Assembly: GCA_002224055.1 (NCBI GenBank)
Contig: AZLU01000012.1
Location: 248,001-312,000 of the forward strand
Source of the DNA: Pezizomycotina sp. ARF18
Taxonomy: Eukaryota; Ascomycota
Direction: 5' to 3'
Length of the DNA stretch: 64,000 nt
Shown: positions 1 through 11,336 of the stretch, piece after piece
Layout: every line of letters starts with the position of its first letter
Numbering within the stretch: the first letter of the stretch is position 1
Position numbers and translations under genes: made by a program
Notes under the pieces: generated by a model
What the model was told of the DNA's origin: nothing
The model's database searches: none
Seen by the model: only the letters and a program-made list of their open reading frames with translations

Positions 1-255
1 ACGAATTTCCAAAGGCACGTGATTCCATTTTAAACTCATTCATGAATATTCTCAATGACCGGGCAGTATTTTGTGATCGTCTGCCTATCTTTATGGCTTA
101 CAAGACTATTATTCTCATCATGGCCGTCGCATATTCCCAGCAGGTCCACTTACAATCCCATTCCCGTTAGAAGAGCACTTTAGTATCCATACCCTTAATA
201 TTTTCAATAAATGTGACAAGTTTAGGTTTCGCCGCAATCTTAGCTAAACTCGCAT

Positions 256-556
256 TCACCTCTTCCTCCTTTTATCCATGAGGTCCAGTTCCATGTCTAG
301 CATCTCGAGTTCATCCTTCAAGCCCTCGATTTCTCTTTCAATCTATCGATTTCAAGTTCCTCACGTGCGGGAGTCGTACGCCTCTCGTAGCGTCGTCCAG
401 CTCCAACCAACTCATGGCTTGCCGAGCGGCGTGGAGGTCGTGGCTGTTGAGCGCTTTCTGCAAGTTCGCGCGTACGAGGCGCCGCCAGGTCCTGTCAAAT
501 TGAACTCTCGCCATGGAGGGGATGTATTGCGCCGTGCGAGCTCTAAGGTCGTCCAT
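256..556 (-). CDS. Small helical protein with charged C-terminal coiled coil, unknown function
   Basis: I do not recognise the family. Reading from the ATG at 556, about 65 residues form an Arg-rich amphipathic region (MDDLRARTAQYIPSM start, then FDRTWRRLVRANLQKAL). Next comes a heptad-rich acidic/basic stretch (REELEIDRLKEK, then EGLKDELEMLDMEL) and a basic KRRKR end before the TGA at 256-258. The two helical stretches lie in different frames, joined near 330 by a one-base shift, so the gene is either decayed or carries an indel error. The upstream frame is closed by a TAA near 618, so a further 5' exon is possible. It lies on the same strand as the three CxxC genes to its right, but I see no CxxC motif in it. 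Without the frame shift it would be a short soluble protein, probably oligomeric through the C-terminal coiled coil (inference). Confidence 0.4.
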
Positions 557-1641
557 GGTAAGGCGAGGGCTCGTTGGGATGCCGGGAAGGACGGGAGTCG
601 TGGTTGGTTGAATACCTTATTCTAGTAGAATATCCTCCCTATGAGTTATTGTTACCAGTCCGAGGTCTTGATGTGGAGCAGATATTTCGTCTCTACGCGG
701 GATATTTTGCTAGATCTTAGGTAGATTTCCCGCCTGGTGTCCGAAACAATGGTTACGCGGGGGCTTTGGGGTGCTCCATCAGCTCCTCCCATTCCGTCTT
801 TTTAAGGGTGTAGAAAGTTCCATGACGGATTCGAAACAGCTTCGGATGCTATCATGATATTTCTACGTACCGTATAGCTCACGCACCCCAAGATACAATG
901 GTGTAAATACGTAGCTATCATTCAATAAAACAATTTTCATCTCGCACCCAGACGGGCATTCAATCAGACGCACTGGCGTTTTCCACTATTTCCGGGCCGT
1001 TCGTTTTCGTTTACTCAGTTTTAATCATCTTGAAGCCAAAGGCCTTGAGGGTAGGCTCTATTGGCCATTCGATCATGAAACCCTATATTCAATCCTTCTT
1101 GGGGAGCAGAACACCATAGTTCTGCGAATTGGTATATATTGAGGTATCTTCTGTCAATGCCGTACTTCGGGGCAATATTTAGCTTGTCCAACTATATTGG
1201 TTTTATTGGTTCACTATTCGGAAATGCTTCAGGTATGTAGCACAGGAAACCAATATATAAGTAGAATGGTACTAAAAGGCGACGAAAACGCCTTTTCAAT
1301 TATAGATCAAAGAATCCGATAGCAGTGAGATCCTTAGGCGAATTACGAATGAACATGAGCTTATAAATTAAAAGTGAAAATTATTAACCGATTAACAGAT
1401 ATAGAGGTAAACCAACAGAGAAGCTATAGAGGAACAAGTTTTAGCAGATTTAGACCTATACACCTCACTCTGACCCTGTATTCTAATCGCATCAGTAGCC
1501 AGACCACCCTAAAATGTCTACTTCAGTTTTCCCTTCATTTTTATCCTTTTTTTCCCGGTGATGTATTTGATTCCCCTTTATTTATTTTTCCTCCCCGTTG
1601 GGGTATGTCGCTCATTTAAGAACTTGAACCCATCTAGTTGA
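557..1641. other. Intergenic, no supported gene
   Basis: Mixed-composition DNA with only short open stretches on either strand. I see no domain, repeat or RNA gene. Confidence 0.5.
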
Positions 1642-2136
1642 TCATGGTCGTCTCATGGCTCCATCATTGTTGATCATTTTAACAGTAGACGCAGCCTGGT
1701 TGGTATCAGCTCCGGTCTCATGGTCAGAGCTCTCGTGGATCCTGAGGTCTTCGAAATCAGTGATGTTCGCCGCATGAGACTGCTGTAGTCGTCCTCGTAG
1801 TCATCCTCGGAAGCTTTCAAGACCTCATCGCCGCCGCGGTGATGAAGGAGGTATTGGCGACGTCGTTGTCGTCGTTGTTGAGGGTGTCAGTTTCGGGGTC
1901 ACGGTTGCCATCGCTTTCCGACCTCAGCGCTTTGAAAGCTTTGGAATCGAGCTTACCCAGACCGAGCTGATGGTGAGTTCGCTTTTCGGAATAGGAACGC
2001 CATCCTGACAATTCTGGCAGTCCCCGCGGTAGGAGATGGCGATATTGATGTTGCACCTGGGCTTGGTCGTGCAGGCAGTGTGGGTTTGGAAGTGCCCGTG
2101 CTGGCATCCAAGGTACCTGTGGAGGATGTTGCACAT
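1642..2136 (-). CDS. Small Cys-rich CxxC family protein, copy 1
   Basis: The ATG at 2136 opens a protein starting MCNILHRYLGCQHGHF, followed by further Cys residues and the pair DCQNC. After about 50 residues the frame changes and continues as an acidic, Asn/Asp-rich tail (LDSKAFKALRSESDGN, then DTLNNDDNDVAN). It changes frame again and ends at the TGA at 1642-1644 after NITDFEDLRIHESS-like sequence. There is no signal peptide, so an intracellular protein is expected. The opening pattern (M-C-x-x-x-x-x-Y, then A/G-C-x-H) and a later C-x-x-C recur in the genes at 3114-3501 and 4030-4461 on the same strand, which marks a tandem family. The paired Cys could bind zinc, but this is inference. The frame breaks could be real decay or indel errors. 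Confidence 0.5.
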
Positions 2137-3113
2137 TTTTCTGTAATGGTTGATTGACGTCTGATTACTTTGGAAGCCTTGAAGTATCGCCTAAAAGTCG
2201 CAGTCATGTTAAAGAACGTACGAGAGTTTGTGTTAGCAAAGATCAACGAATAGATCGTTGGATTGATGCTTATTGAATATTCCGAACCGCGCTCACGGGG
2301 AAACTCACCCTAGAATTGCCTCTGGTCCCTAATTTTGTACGGTGGTTTTTTAACCTAACCGATACTATCCGATAACCGATCCTTTGACTTTGAAAATTTG
2401 CACGTTTGAGAAGAATTTGGAATGGACTGGTGATATGTGTTGTTTGATGTTTGTTGGTGAGGACCATAGGTTGTTGGTGTTTTAGAGCCTTTAGAAGTTG
2501 CGCTGGGTAAATAAACGAGTGCTTGAATACTCTACTGGTAAAGATAAATAAAATAATAAATAATACTACGTGGTATACAAAGTAACGCCTTGAAGTAAAT
2601 TTTGGCCAAATTTCTAATCCGTGGCATTCGATAGCATTCTACTATTAGCTTTAGATCATTCACAGCTACTCTAATTACCTGCCGGTGTATCAGCCTTCTA
2701 GAAGCGTGGAATGAAGGTTGAGAAAAATATATGAGCGACGTTTTCCATCAAAGATGCCTAGTAAATTGACATCCTTCGTGCTCGTGGACCCTTTTTCTGA
2801 TCTATACACACATCGCACTTTAAGATTTCCTGTTAGACCACCATGTATATAAGGGACACCGTTCCCCCTTCAGGTAGCTAGACAAGGGAACCAACTCAAT
2901 ACACACCATTCTACACCCATTGTCCCCAGTGCTCTAACATTTCCTCTGGCATCGTCCCCAGTGAGGACCGAAGTGGATTTCTAAAATCATACCACGGCGG
3001 TCAGACAATTTGGCACCGTGACTACGAGTAGCCAAATAGGACCTCCTTTCGCTTTGCCCCTGCCCACCTAACTTCCAACTGTCCATACCTATCCGGTCTC
3101 CCACTAATGATCC
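2137..3113. other. Intergenic spacer within the small-gene cluster
   Basis: No coherent coding sequence. A TATATAAG box-like motif lies near 2846 on the plus strand, but no gene follows it in that direction. Confidence 0.4.
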
Positions 3114-3501
3114 TCAAGTTGTTTCCTTTAGGTTCTCCTCCAACCTCCGACGCTGCCGTATCATATCCTCGATACGACTCGCGGCTATTTTTTTCTGTTC
3201 GAGAATAAGGACTTGCTGCTCATTCTCTTTGTCGCTCGGATCTTCTACATCGTTGCTAATTAATGTTTCGGCGAAGTCTAGGATATCGTTGTCCAACTGC
3301 TTGTATTGCCATTCAGATACTCCTCGCGCTTCAGCCTCTTGTACAACTCCCCGCTATCTATGTATGCTGTGATACACGCGCTGCAACGTCGGGCATGGAC
3401 TATTCGGATGCCGATAACTTCATCGCAATCGCAGTGTTGAGCTGAGATGGACTCATCTTCGTATGAGAGCAGGCTTGGAACTTGTATTGGAGACGACACA
3501 T
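3114..3501 (-). CDS. Small CxxC and coiled-coil family protein, copy 2
   Basis: The ATG at 3501 starts MCRLQYKFQACSHTK. After a frame change the sequence runs HCDCDEVIGIRIVHA, then RRCSACITAYIDSG and KRLKREEYLNG. A further shift leads into LDNDILDFAETL, an acidic linker (VEDPSDKENEQQ), and a final basic helix (QKKIAASRIEDMIRQRR) before the stop at 3114. The restored product would be roughly 130 residues: an N-terminal Cys/His motif, a central C-x-x-C and a C-terminal coiled coil. It is the clearest of three related copies. No signal peptide or membrane segment is visible. Function unknown; a zinc-stabilised protein-interaction module is one guess. The gene needs two frame corrections over less than 400 bp. 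Confidence 0.55.
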
Positions 3502-4029
3502 TTTCGTTTCCTGTGCTCTGGGAAGGGTGGTGTTAATGCCGGTGCGCGGCGTTACCGTCCGCGTTCTAGGGTTATCGGATCCTGCCTTCAATCTCGCTAT
3601 GATGCGAAGTGTAAATTACTAAAGGCATTTCTCATCTCGAAACGCGAAAGATTCGCATGAGTTGTCACAATCATCGCAAGTTCAGGTTATCTTTTACGTT
3701 GGGTGGTGAACATGTTTCACTTTACGTATGCTTTCAGGCTTTTCAAGGACCTCATAGTCGTCAAGGCGAGGAGAATCTCACTAGCAATTGTTTCAATCTA
3801 AATTTCTAGTTGATGTTATGGAAGTGTAACAACTCCGAAAGCTTGGATACGATGATTAAATTTTCGAAACAAATTCTTGTCTGCATTTTCACGGTAAATC
3901 GTGTAAAGATTTAATCACTTCAGAATCAACAAACCCTTGCTATCCAAGCTAAAAAAAGTCCCATAGAACGCCGAAATTACAGTGAAACTCAATATCTCTC
4001 TGATACTACACCTTCAATGCCCCAAATCT
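3502..4029. other. Intergenic spacer between family copies 2 and 3
   Basis: About 530 bp with no open stretch worth calling and no repeat. Confidence 0.4.
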
Positions 4030-4461
4030 CTATACCTCCATACCGTTAGACGCCGTTAACACCGCCCTCGTCCGTACCCTTCCTTGTCTACCATAAACCG
4101 GGATCACGTCTAAGAAAGACTGTCTAATTTTGCTTCGTATAGCGTTTTTAATTTCTTCGACTGTCATCACCCGCAGCTCTTCCGCCCCAATCGTACAACG
4201 TTTCAAAAGAGCGTTTCCGATTGTTCAGCGGACCAAGTTCTTGTCTGAGTACTTGCAGTTCTTGATTTAACGATGCCAGTTCTCTTCGGAGGCTTCTATC
4301 ACACTACTATATTCTCTAACATGCAACAGCCAGGACAGCGATCGTTAATTTCATACGTTTCGGCAACGTCGGTCTTTTTGAGTACGTTTCATCTTACCAT
4401 CGCAATAGAAACTTTACATTTTGTGCAGGCGAATTTTATAAATCTGGGTGCTGTAGTGCAT
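4030..4461 (-). CDS. Small CxxC and coiled-coil family protein, copy 3
   Basis: The ATG at 4461 begins MHYSTQIYK. One base later in frame it reads FACTKCKVSIAMV, then ETYEINDRCPGCC and a long leucine heptad stretch (RRELASLNQELQVLRQEL). It ends with EEIKNAIRSKIRQSF and a basic tail before the TAG at 4030-4032. The order (aromatic N-terminus with a Cys pair, central RCPGC, coiled coil) parallels the gene at 3114-3501. At least three frame changes are needed, one near an A run at the start, so this copy may be truly degenerate as well as affected by indels. Function unknown. The C-terminal coiled coil predicts self-association (inference). Confidence 0.5.
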
Positions 4462-4573
4462 ATCTAGTGAATTACGGGCTTTCCCTAAGCTTCCTCTCAA
4501 GCGATCTACGCAATGAAGATTCTATTACAACGCTAGAGGTAGGCTAGTCGTCGATACTTTATATAAGTGCTCG

Positions 4574-4593
4574 AATATATATATATATATATA
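4574..4593. repeat. TA dinucleotide repeat
   Basis: Nearly perfect AT/TA run of about 20 bp. Confidence 0.9.
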
Positions 4594-6836
4594 ATGAAAT
4601 TCAGATGAAAGTCGAACATGAATATTGTAAGAGTCTATTTGTATGTGAGTAACACACATGTGGAGAAGACACATGCATTGTATTCTATGATGGGGCGTGT
4701 TTTTCTTTATCTTCACCGTTATCTTTTTTTTTTAGGAAAAGATTTAAAACGTGAGATTCTCCGGGTGGAAACTGCAGATGACTTTCTACCTTTACTATAT
4801 GACAGATTGGAAAGCTCTATCAAAGAACAAGAATCGCGAAGACGAAAATGTGTGAGATATGCGTACAGATGACTGGAAAAATTATTGAAGCCACGCGAAG
4901 AAATTCTGATTTATATGTTTCTAATTTACAAACTGAGTGTGAAAACAAGATGTAAGCTTTGGGTATGAAGCAATGCAATCTTTCAAATGCTTTTTTAGTC
5001 TTGGAATTCGCTTAACGCCGCCGTGCTATGGAATATGCTTATGAATTTATGGTATCAAGGATATGGAAACAGGAAACAAAGGAAATGGTCTAGAGACATA
5101 GAACACTGATAACAGAAGGGTCAATCGTTCCGATGTAGTCAAAAACTTTCCTCGCGGCTCCGCGCCTTCGGCGTAAGTTGCGAATGCGTTCTTCGTTATT
5201 GTTAGAAGGGGGCGGCGATCTGAGGAATGGCGGTCTTCGTGGGCTCAGAGGAGATATCCTCCAGCTCGTATGAAAGGACGCAATAGTTGCGATAAGACTT
5301 CTGTGCTTCAGAGGCCATGACCTCCTCTGATGGACATTGAGAAAGACATAGTTGCTATTGTAAAAGTGAGCGAGGGGTAGATAGAAGAGTGACGGAGTGA
5401 TCTGCTGGGTTGAAGCGAGACGCCTGGGAAGCTGAACCCGTAGGATTATGAAACGTCTGTTTAGAAGATTAATAAATCGATTAAGCAACGATTAGATAAA
5501 TCTAGGAGATGGAAGAGCGGAAAGGTGAAGCTTTTCAGGTGCCTTTAAAAAATGTGGATCAGAACAGCCTGCGACGTGCCTTGTTAAGGAAGCGTAAAGT
5601 TGTCGGGTTAATATCAAAGGAAGCTTGCTATTCTAGAAGACCTGTTTCGACATCAAGTGGGGAGCCAGCAGCTTTATAAACCTGCTTCATAGGCGCCCTC
5701 TTCCGCCTTTTTTCCATGTGTATTACACCTTTTCATTGCCTTATTTGCCTATTCTTGCTTTTTTTTTTTCCATTCATGTCCTCTGACAGTATTGTACAGT
5801 CATTTGGTTGTTCAAGAGCGCCATAAAAGAAATCAAACGAAATTGAACGGCGCTCCACCAGCGAGCATACTGCAAAACGCCGTGCATGTTTTTCTAAGCG
5901 AGTTCCTCAAACCTTTCTAGAACGGAAGATTCAGATAGATCTCTAGAAAATCCGTCCTTCCAAGGACCATTCAAGAAACGCCATTCGTGGACTGGGTAAT
6001 AATATTGTTGGAATGCGCATGGCAAGAACAAGCGAGACGAAGAACAATCGCGCAATCTGCATTATCTTCGCCTTGCGCGATGTAATACTTATCAAGCTAA
6101 AAAGTTCTTTCACACCAATTTGAGCGCGAAGCCAAGGTCGACGTAGTTCTTTTGAGGGATGGCTCTTGTATTCACTGCAGGAAAATCCATTCCCTTTGGT
6201 TAGAAACCTTGGGATCAAATCTCCAACTAGCATGCTCAGAACATTCTCTTTCAATTTGGTGCGTTCCGTACAGATATCACAGTTAAACATTCGCTTCGCT
6301 ACGTATCATTACTTCTCTAATGCAGCGCCATATTATGAAAGGCATTGTAACGCCGAGTAGCGTTAGGTGCTAGCGGGGGACGCCCTGCGACATATGGGAT
6401 ACGCTCATACTCTTTGATAAGTTGGGCTGTTGGCGAGAAAAAAATTTCAACATGTTACCTTTGTTCTCTGAAGCTACATTCTGCACTTTTGTAATTCTGC
6501 TGCAGCCGATCATCTCAGGCGAAACGGCGCTCGAGTCTTTCAACACCATTTCCCATATCGTTATCAAAGCCGATAAGGATTACACTTACACGTAGATTGT
6601 AATCTCAGTATATGGTACCGCAGCGGTGTCTTGAACCCGCAATATTAATGACCTGAGCGAACTGCTCATCTCCGTCTGCACAATTTAACGCCGCAGATGA
6701 TGTTGACGACAATTCCCTTGGTTCATCTTTGCATCTACAGAACTGAATAACATTCCAAGCCTATCGCATATATGCGCTCAGACCTGTGTATCTATCTGGG
6801 GTGTTGGGGTTGTCAGGTGTCCTTCTATTGTCTTCC

Positions 6837-6863
6837 TTTTTTTTTTTTTTTTTTTTTTTTTTT
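6837..6863. repeat. T tract, 27 nt
   Basis: Uninterrupted T run, one of several of 20-46 nt in the window. Its true length is unreliable if the assembly has homopolymer errors. Confidence 0.9.
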
Positions 6864-7401
6864 GGATTGATGGTGGGATGGTTAGCTCTTTGTTGGGTAT
6901 TTAGTGTGAAACGTCGTAGAACGGTGTGAGCCAGAGAGCAAGATTATCCGGTGGACATTCTAGCAGTTGGGAAAATGAATACTGTACACCAACGCTTATC
7001 TCTCTGGAGTCTGGATATGTAACGAGAGAATTTTATAGATTCACTGGACGTTTCATGAGGGACTAACGCTCATGATACTCGTATTCCCACTGTAGGCTTT
7101 GACCCGCTTCGGAATCTTGGTATCAAAGCCGAGACGGATAGACCCCCGGTGATTAATTACCCGAAATTGCGAAGCTTGTGATATACCCGATTTCCCCTGG
7201 AGTGAGGAACGAAGGGGGGAAAGAGGGACTTCCACGGTTCCAACTTCCACCTCGACTTCTGAATATTCGGTTAATTCCGCGTTATATACCGTGAGTAGTA
7301 GCCAACACTGGTCAGCCACGAAGCCACAAAATAACAGCTATGATCACGCTCTAATATTATAGCTACAGCGGCAGCAGGTATTAGCTATAGAAATAGGAGT
7401 C

Positions 7402-7458
7402 AATAATAATAATTATAATAATAATAATAAATAATAATAATAATAATAATAATAATAA
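7402..7458. repeat. AAT trinucleotide microsatellite
   Basis: (AAT)n with two interruptions, about 57 bp. Confidence 0.95.
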
Positions 7459-8293
7459 GTCTAGCTTTGTCGCCGTTCCCCTTGGGGAAATCGACAGGTG
7501 TCACCGCAACGGGTGGGGGCGGGGAGCAAAGCGCCACCACTATAACCGTGATGGGACAAAGCGGGAAGATCCATGGACTATCACCTCGCCGACCCGAGAT
7601 CCACTAAGAGCCTTCTTTCTAGTGAAACGAGACTCGCAGATGATACATCAAGCCCCCAAATCCTTCTACGGCCATATTTCCCAAATTGTCTGCGTAAGAA
7701 GCGAAATCTTCAGTTACACAGCCTTACGTGGCGTGATCCGTGTGTTTCGCCTGGAAAGCATGCCTACTTTGGTATCTACAGACGCCAGAGACACCGAAAA
7801 CCACCTTAACTCACTATTATTTTGATTCAGATCTGGTCAATCGGCCAGTCGGGTTTATTTACGAATACATCGCTCGCCTTGTAGTTCGGTCGTTTAAACC
7901 CATTTTGAGACAGTCCAACAGCCTAAAGTATATAAATCCTGTTGGCCAAGTTTCCAACTGGAACATGGGGTACGTTCGATAATAAAATAATGATGTGAAA
8001 AGTCCCCCCGAGCTCCCCACTTTGCAAGTTTTGGAATATACCGGACATATCGCCTTACCATGGGGAAGTTTTTCCGACAATGAAATAGACTCAAGCCTCG
8101 GACATGGTTGTTACCCATCTGATCTAATATATATCCACGGATTTGCATAATCCAAGGATGTTATATTTTCGTTTAATAACTGCCGACATCCATCTGCTGG
8201 TTCAGATGAAGTACCACGATAAACGATTTGTTTTTATAACCTGTCGTTACACAGAAACACGGGCTTTAGTTATAACTATATCGAAAACTTGAG

Positions 8294-9982
8294 ATGAGCT
8301 CATCGCCGAATAGAACGTCGCCACTGCCTAACCAGAATGAGATCGACAATCTCGTTGGGCTGGGGTATTTAATCACGACTGTAGCAAAGCGTCCAGATCT
8401 CACGATGCTTGAGCTTATTCCTTTCTCATTGAACACGACACGGTCGCGAATAAGACACTCTCCGGCGTTCTTCCGACCTCCTAGTAAAAGAATTTGGCGT
8501 CGGAGGAATTCTCCGGCAGATCAACGCTGTCCTGCCTCGGTTACCTAGGGACGAAATCTGGAAGCCGATAAACATCCTTTACAGCGTCGTTACCGCACTT
8601 GCAATTCTCGTAGTGACACTTAGGTTTTACGTCAGAATCAAAATCACGCCCAAGAGACTGAGAGCGGAGGACTGGGTGTGTCTCGCTACATTGGTAGGTT
8701 TAGCTACACTCAGTATCGGCTTATACCATGCTGATCTTGTCGCAACCCAGATTGCTATCGTGATATGGATGGCCACGATGTGGGCAAGAACACATACGGC
8801 CATACTGGACAACATGTTTGGTATTATCTCTCTTGGATATCAGAGCGTGGAATATCGTATGTTTACCTCATCCATCTTTGTCATACATATTCTTCTGTTA
8901 TAAGAACAAATTCCATCGTTCTAATATTCGTGCCTGGTTCCAGTACAATTCGATTACCGGAACTATCTTTACGGCTTGTCACTGTATGGTCAAGATGACA
9001 TTCCTTGTATTTACTACCGCCTATACCCGAATAAGTCGTACCATATCGCAGTTTACGTCGTTGGCGCCTAGTCATCGCGTCACGATAAGCAGCATCATGG
9101 TTTTCGCATTCCAGTGCCAGCCCGTGGACTTTTGGAATCATTTGCACGATGCCAAGTGTATTAACCGGAAGTTGGCTTGGACAATGCAAGGCTGCTGGTA
9201 TATCATTGCAGATTTCTTGATTCTGTATGTATAGATACAGATGAAATTTAACCGTTAAGCGTTTTAACCTTCACTAACTATCCGTCCCTAAGAGCATTGC
9301 CTATTCCCGTACTGTTTGGCCTGCAACTCAAGTTACGCGAGAAATTGTTGCTCGTTGGGGTCTTCAGTTTAGGTTCATTGTAAGTGCAACGCCTTCTTAA
9401 ACCGAAACTTCGATTTGATACATCATCTTACATTTTCAATGCTCTGACGCCGAACTTAGCATATCTATAATCTCCATAATCCGCCTCCTCTCACTGCGCG
9501 AGTGGCTTTCAAATCCTGATTTCACGTACGCTTTTGGCAAGCACGTCATGTGGGCATCTTCCGAAATCGTCCTATCTCTTGCTGTATCATGCGCTCCCGC
9601 CCTCAAGGTCCTCCTCTCTCACAAGGATCGGAGTCCACGAATGTCAAAATTCTCGTTCGATACTATAGGTTTGTTCAAGGGCACCAGTCGTTCAAGAAGA
9701 ACAAACTCGGGGAACAACACCATCGGAAGTCCAGATAATAGCATAAATAAGAGGAGTGGGAGCGGGAGTTCAGGAAAGAAAGCCAAGACGGGGTGGTGGG
9801 CAAATTGGACAGATTTAAGGACTGAGGACACGTTCGCCGATACTACGAAATTGCATACGATACCCGGCGTCGCGACTGAGAGCGAGAGCGCGGAAGATAT
9901 TGAGGCTGGAGACGGGCGGCGAGAGCACGGAGCTCACGGTAGAATAGCCGACTTGAGAACGCTCGAAGCAACTCATACTTAA
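8294..9982 (+). CDS. Fungal rhodopsin-domain (Pth11-like) integral membrane protein, frameshifted
   Basis: Multi-pass membrane protein of the fungal rhodopsin-domain group, which includes Pth11-like receptors. Recognisable segments in order: INILYSVVTALAILV followed by LRFYVRIKI (helix 1 and its basic end), EDWVCLATLVGLA (helix 2), NYLYGL, then MVKMTFLVF and YYRLYPNKSYHIAV, FAFQCQPVDFWN, then IADFLIL, ALPIPVLFGLQLKLR and GVFSLGSFISIISIIR, and a Ser/Gly-rich cytosolic tail ending at 9982. Introns by splice sites: 8857-8943, 9225-9292 and 9380-9459, all GT-AG. Segments around 8955-9100 alternate between two frames within about 100 bp, needing several one-base corrections. The N-terminus is uncertain: the ATG at 8294 opens a different frame from helix 1, and the frame of helix 1 is closed upstream by a TAA near 8452. 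Likely role is surface sensing, ligand unknown. A homologue lies at 29885-31217. Confidence 0.7.
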
Positions 9983-10663
9983 AAATTCAGCTTGTTTCCA
10001 CCTGGGCGTTATGGAATGCCACATTTTAGCATTGCAAGTTTATCGAGAGCGACTTGAGGCGCCAAACTCAGTGGATAGCCAATCACAAGGTTTTTGTTTC
10101 TGTGTAACCATCTCTTATTTCGGGTCAGGCTCCACATAACTATCTCAAACGTCGCCTGAGATTTGTTTCTTCAAAGTTCTCAAGCTATTCTTCCTAAAAA
10201 ATGTCACCGCACATCCTCATATGTACGTATTCCAAGCTCACAAGCTATAGAATCGGATTTGGAATTAAGATGCGCCCCGCCCGGGTGGATTTGATTTCTA
10301 TCCGGTATCAACATCAGCTCGGATATTTTTTCCGGCGATCTCGATCATCCGGCTTAGGGCTACTAATTCGGAGGATTCCTCATCTTGAACATGAAGTATG
10401 ACGTGAAATGGCTACAACTATCCATTTAATAGGCAAAGATACTCGAGTTGACGTCAATTTATCATCAAATAACTACAATCTTGCTTGCTATGCATGAGTA
10501 AGAGCGATTGTCACATAATCGCGAGACTACAAGTCTCTATAAATTGTAGGTCCACCTACAGACATTTCCTGTATTTGCAAAACGTACATAATCAACAATC
10601 TAAATCTATCACTGCCTCAAGAAGCAATATCAAGAAATACAACTACGGTTTCATACAACTATT
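9983..10663. other. Intergenic, no supported gene
   Basis: Spacer between two plus-strand genes; nothing recognisable. Confidence 0.4.
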
Positions 10664-11116
10664 ATGTCAACCTCACACGTTAAGGACGAGGACGCCGGCG
10701 ACGTCCAACCAACTGGCGAATTCCACGCCAAAATTCATCCATCGGAACCTCTAACCCGCAAAGGTGTAAGTTAAAACATTGTGTATATAATAATCTACCT
10801 TTCGAGAATTTTCAAGTGTTTACATACCTAACTCCGATTGTTAAATATAGCACCAAGTCGGTTCCGCCCCTGGAGACAGAATCCCAACGTCTCACGTTGA
10901 AACTTACCCTCCCGGTACCGCACCGGAGAAAGATTCTACGTGCCACACGGCGGTGCTAATGTCTCAGACAACCCGGACGACTCCGCAAGGGCCAAGGCCA
11001 GCGATACCATCCTTGGTGCTGATAGCGCAGATGTTCACAAGCGACCAGGCGCCGAAGCAGATGAAAGAGGAAATATAGAGGTTGGTCCAGGATGGGGACC
11101 GTCTAAGAGCACATGA
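10664..11116 (+). CDS. Small hydrophilic protein, possibly stress-related
   Basis: Exon 1 (10664-10765, 34 codons) reads MSTSHVKDEDAGDVQ and is followed by a clean GTAAGT...TAG intron (10766-10850, branch-like CTAACTC). Exon 2 continues HQVGSAPGDRIPTSH and VETYPPGTAP. After a one-base slip near 10925 it reads TGERFYVPHGGANV, then ARAKASDTILGADSADVH and an acidic/Gly end (GNIEVGPGWGPSKST) to the TGA at 11114-11116. The product, about 120 residues, is rich in Gly, Asp, Ser, Pro and His, has almost no hydrophobic residues and no signal peptide, so it should be disordered and cytosolic. Such low-complexity hydrophilic proteins are often desiccation- or conidiation-linked in fungi; that role is inference. 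The intron with exact phase supports a real gene. Confidence 0.65.
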
Positions 11117-11336
11117 GGGGAAGTCGCATAAAATACCGGGCTATACTTGAAGACTCCCGCGTTTTAAAAGATATTAGTTCGAATCGGCGTTTCGTCTACT
11201 CCTGTCAAATAAAATAGCCTTAATTCACCCCTGATGCCCTTAGCGACATTTATGAATGTCAGGAGCATCAACTTGAAAATTGCCAAAAATGGATGGACAG
11301 CAGAATAGATTCGTGAGCTATTATGAGCGTCTTGCT

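Larger units (their letters stand above)
4462..8293. other. Gene-poor interval with simple repeats
   Basis: Contains a TA repeat (4574-4593), a T tract (6837-6863) and an AAT microsatellite (7402-7458). Open stretches on the minus strand at 5090-5488 and 5943-6290 show no recognisable domain. The first contains a basic segment (NLRRRRGAARKVF) that could be the end of another decayed small gene. Nothing else is supported. Confidence 0.4.

Noticed and set aside
5090-5488. 132-codon minus-strand open stretch
   Set aside because: No recognisable domain; sense in two frames is weak. It could be a decayed small gene but is not supported.
5943-6290. 115-codon minus-strand open stretch
   Set aside because: Composition unlike neighbouring genes and no motif; probably chance.
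6600-6690. tRNA-like sequence on the minus strand (GCGGGTTCAAGA and a D-arm-like GAGCAGTTCGCTC)
   Set aside because: The T-arm does not pair properly, the acceptor stem overlaps the T-arm and total length is too short.
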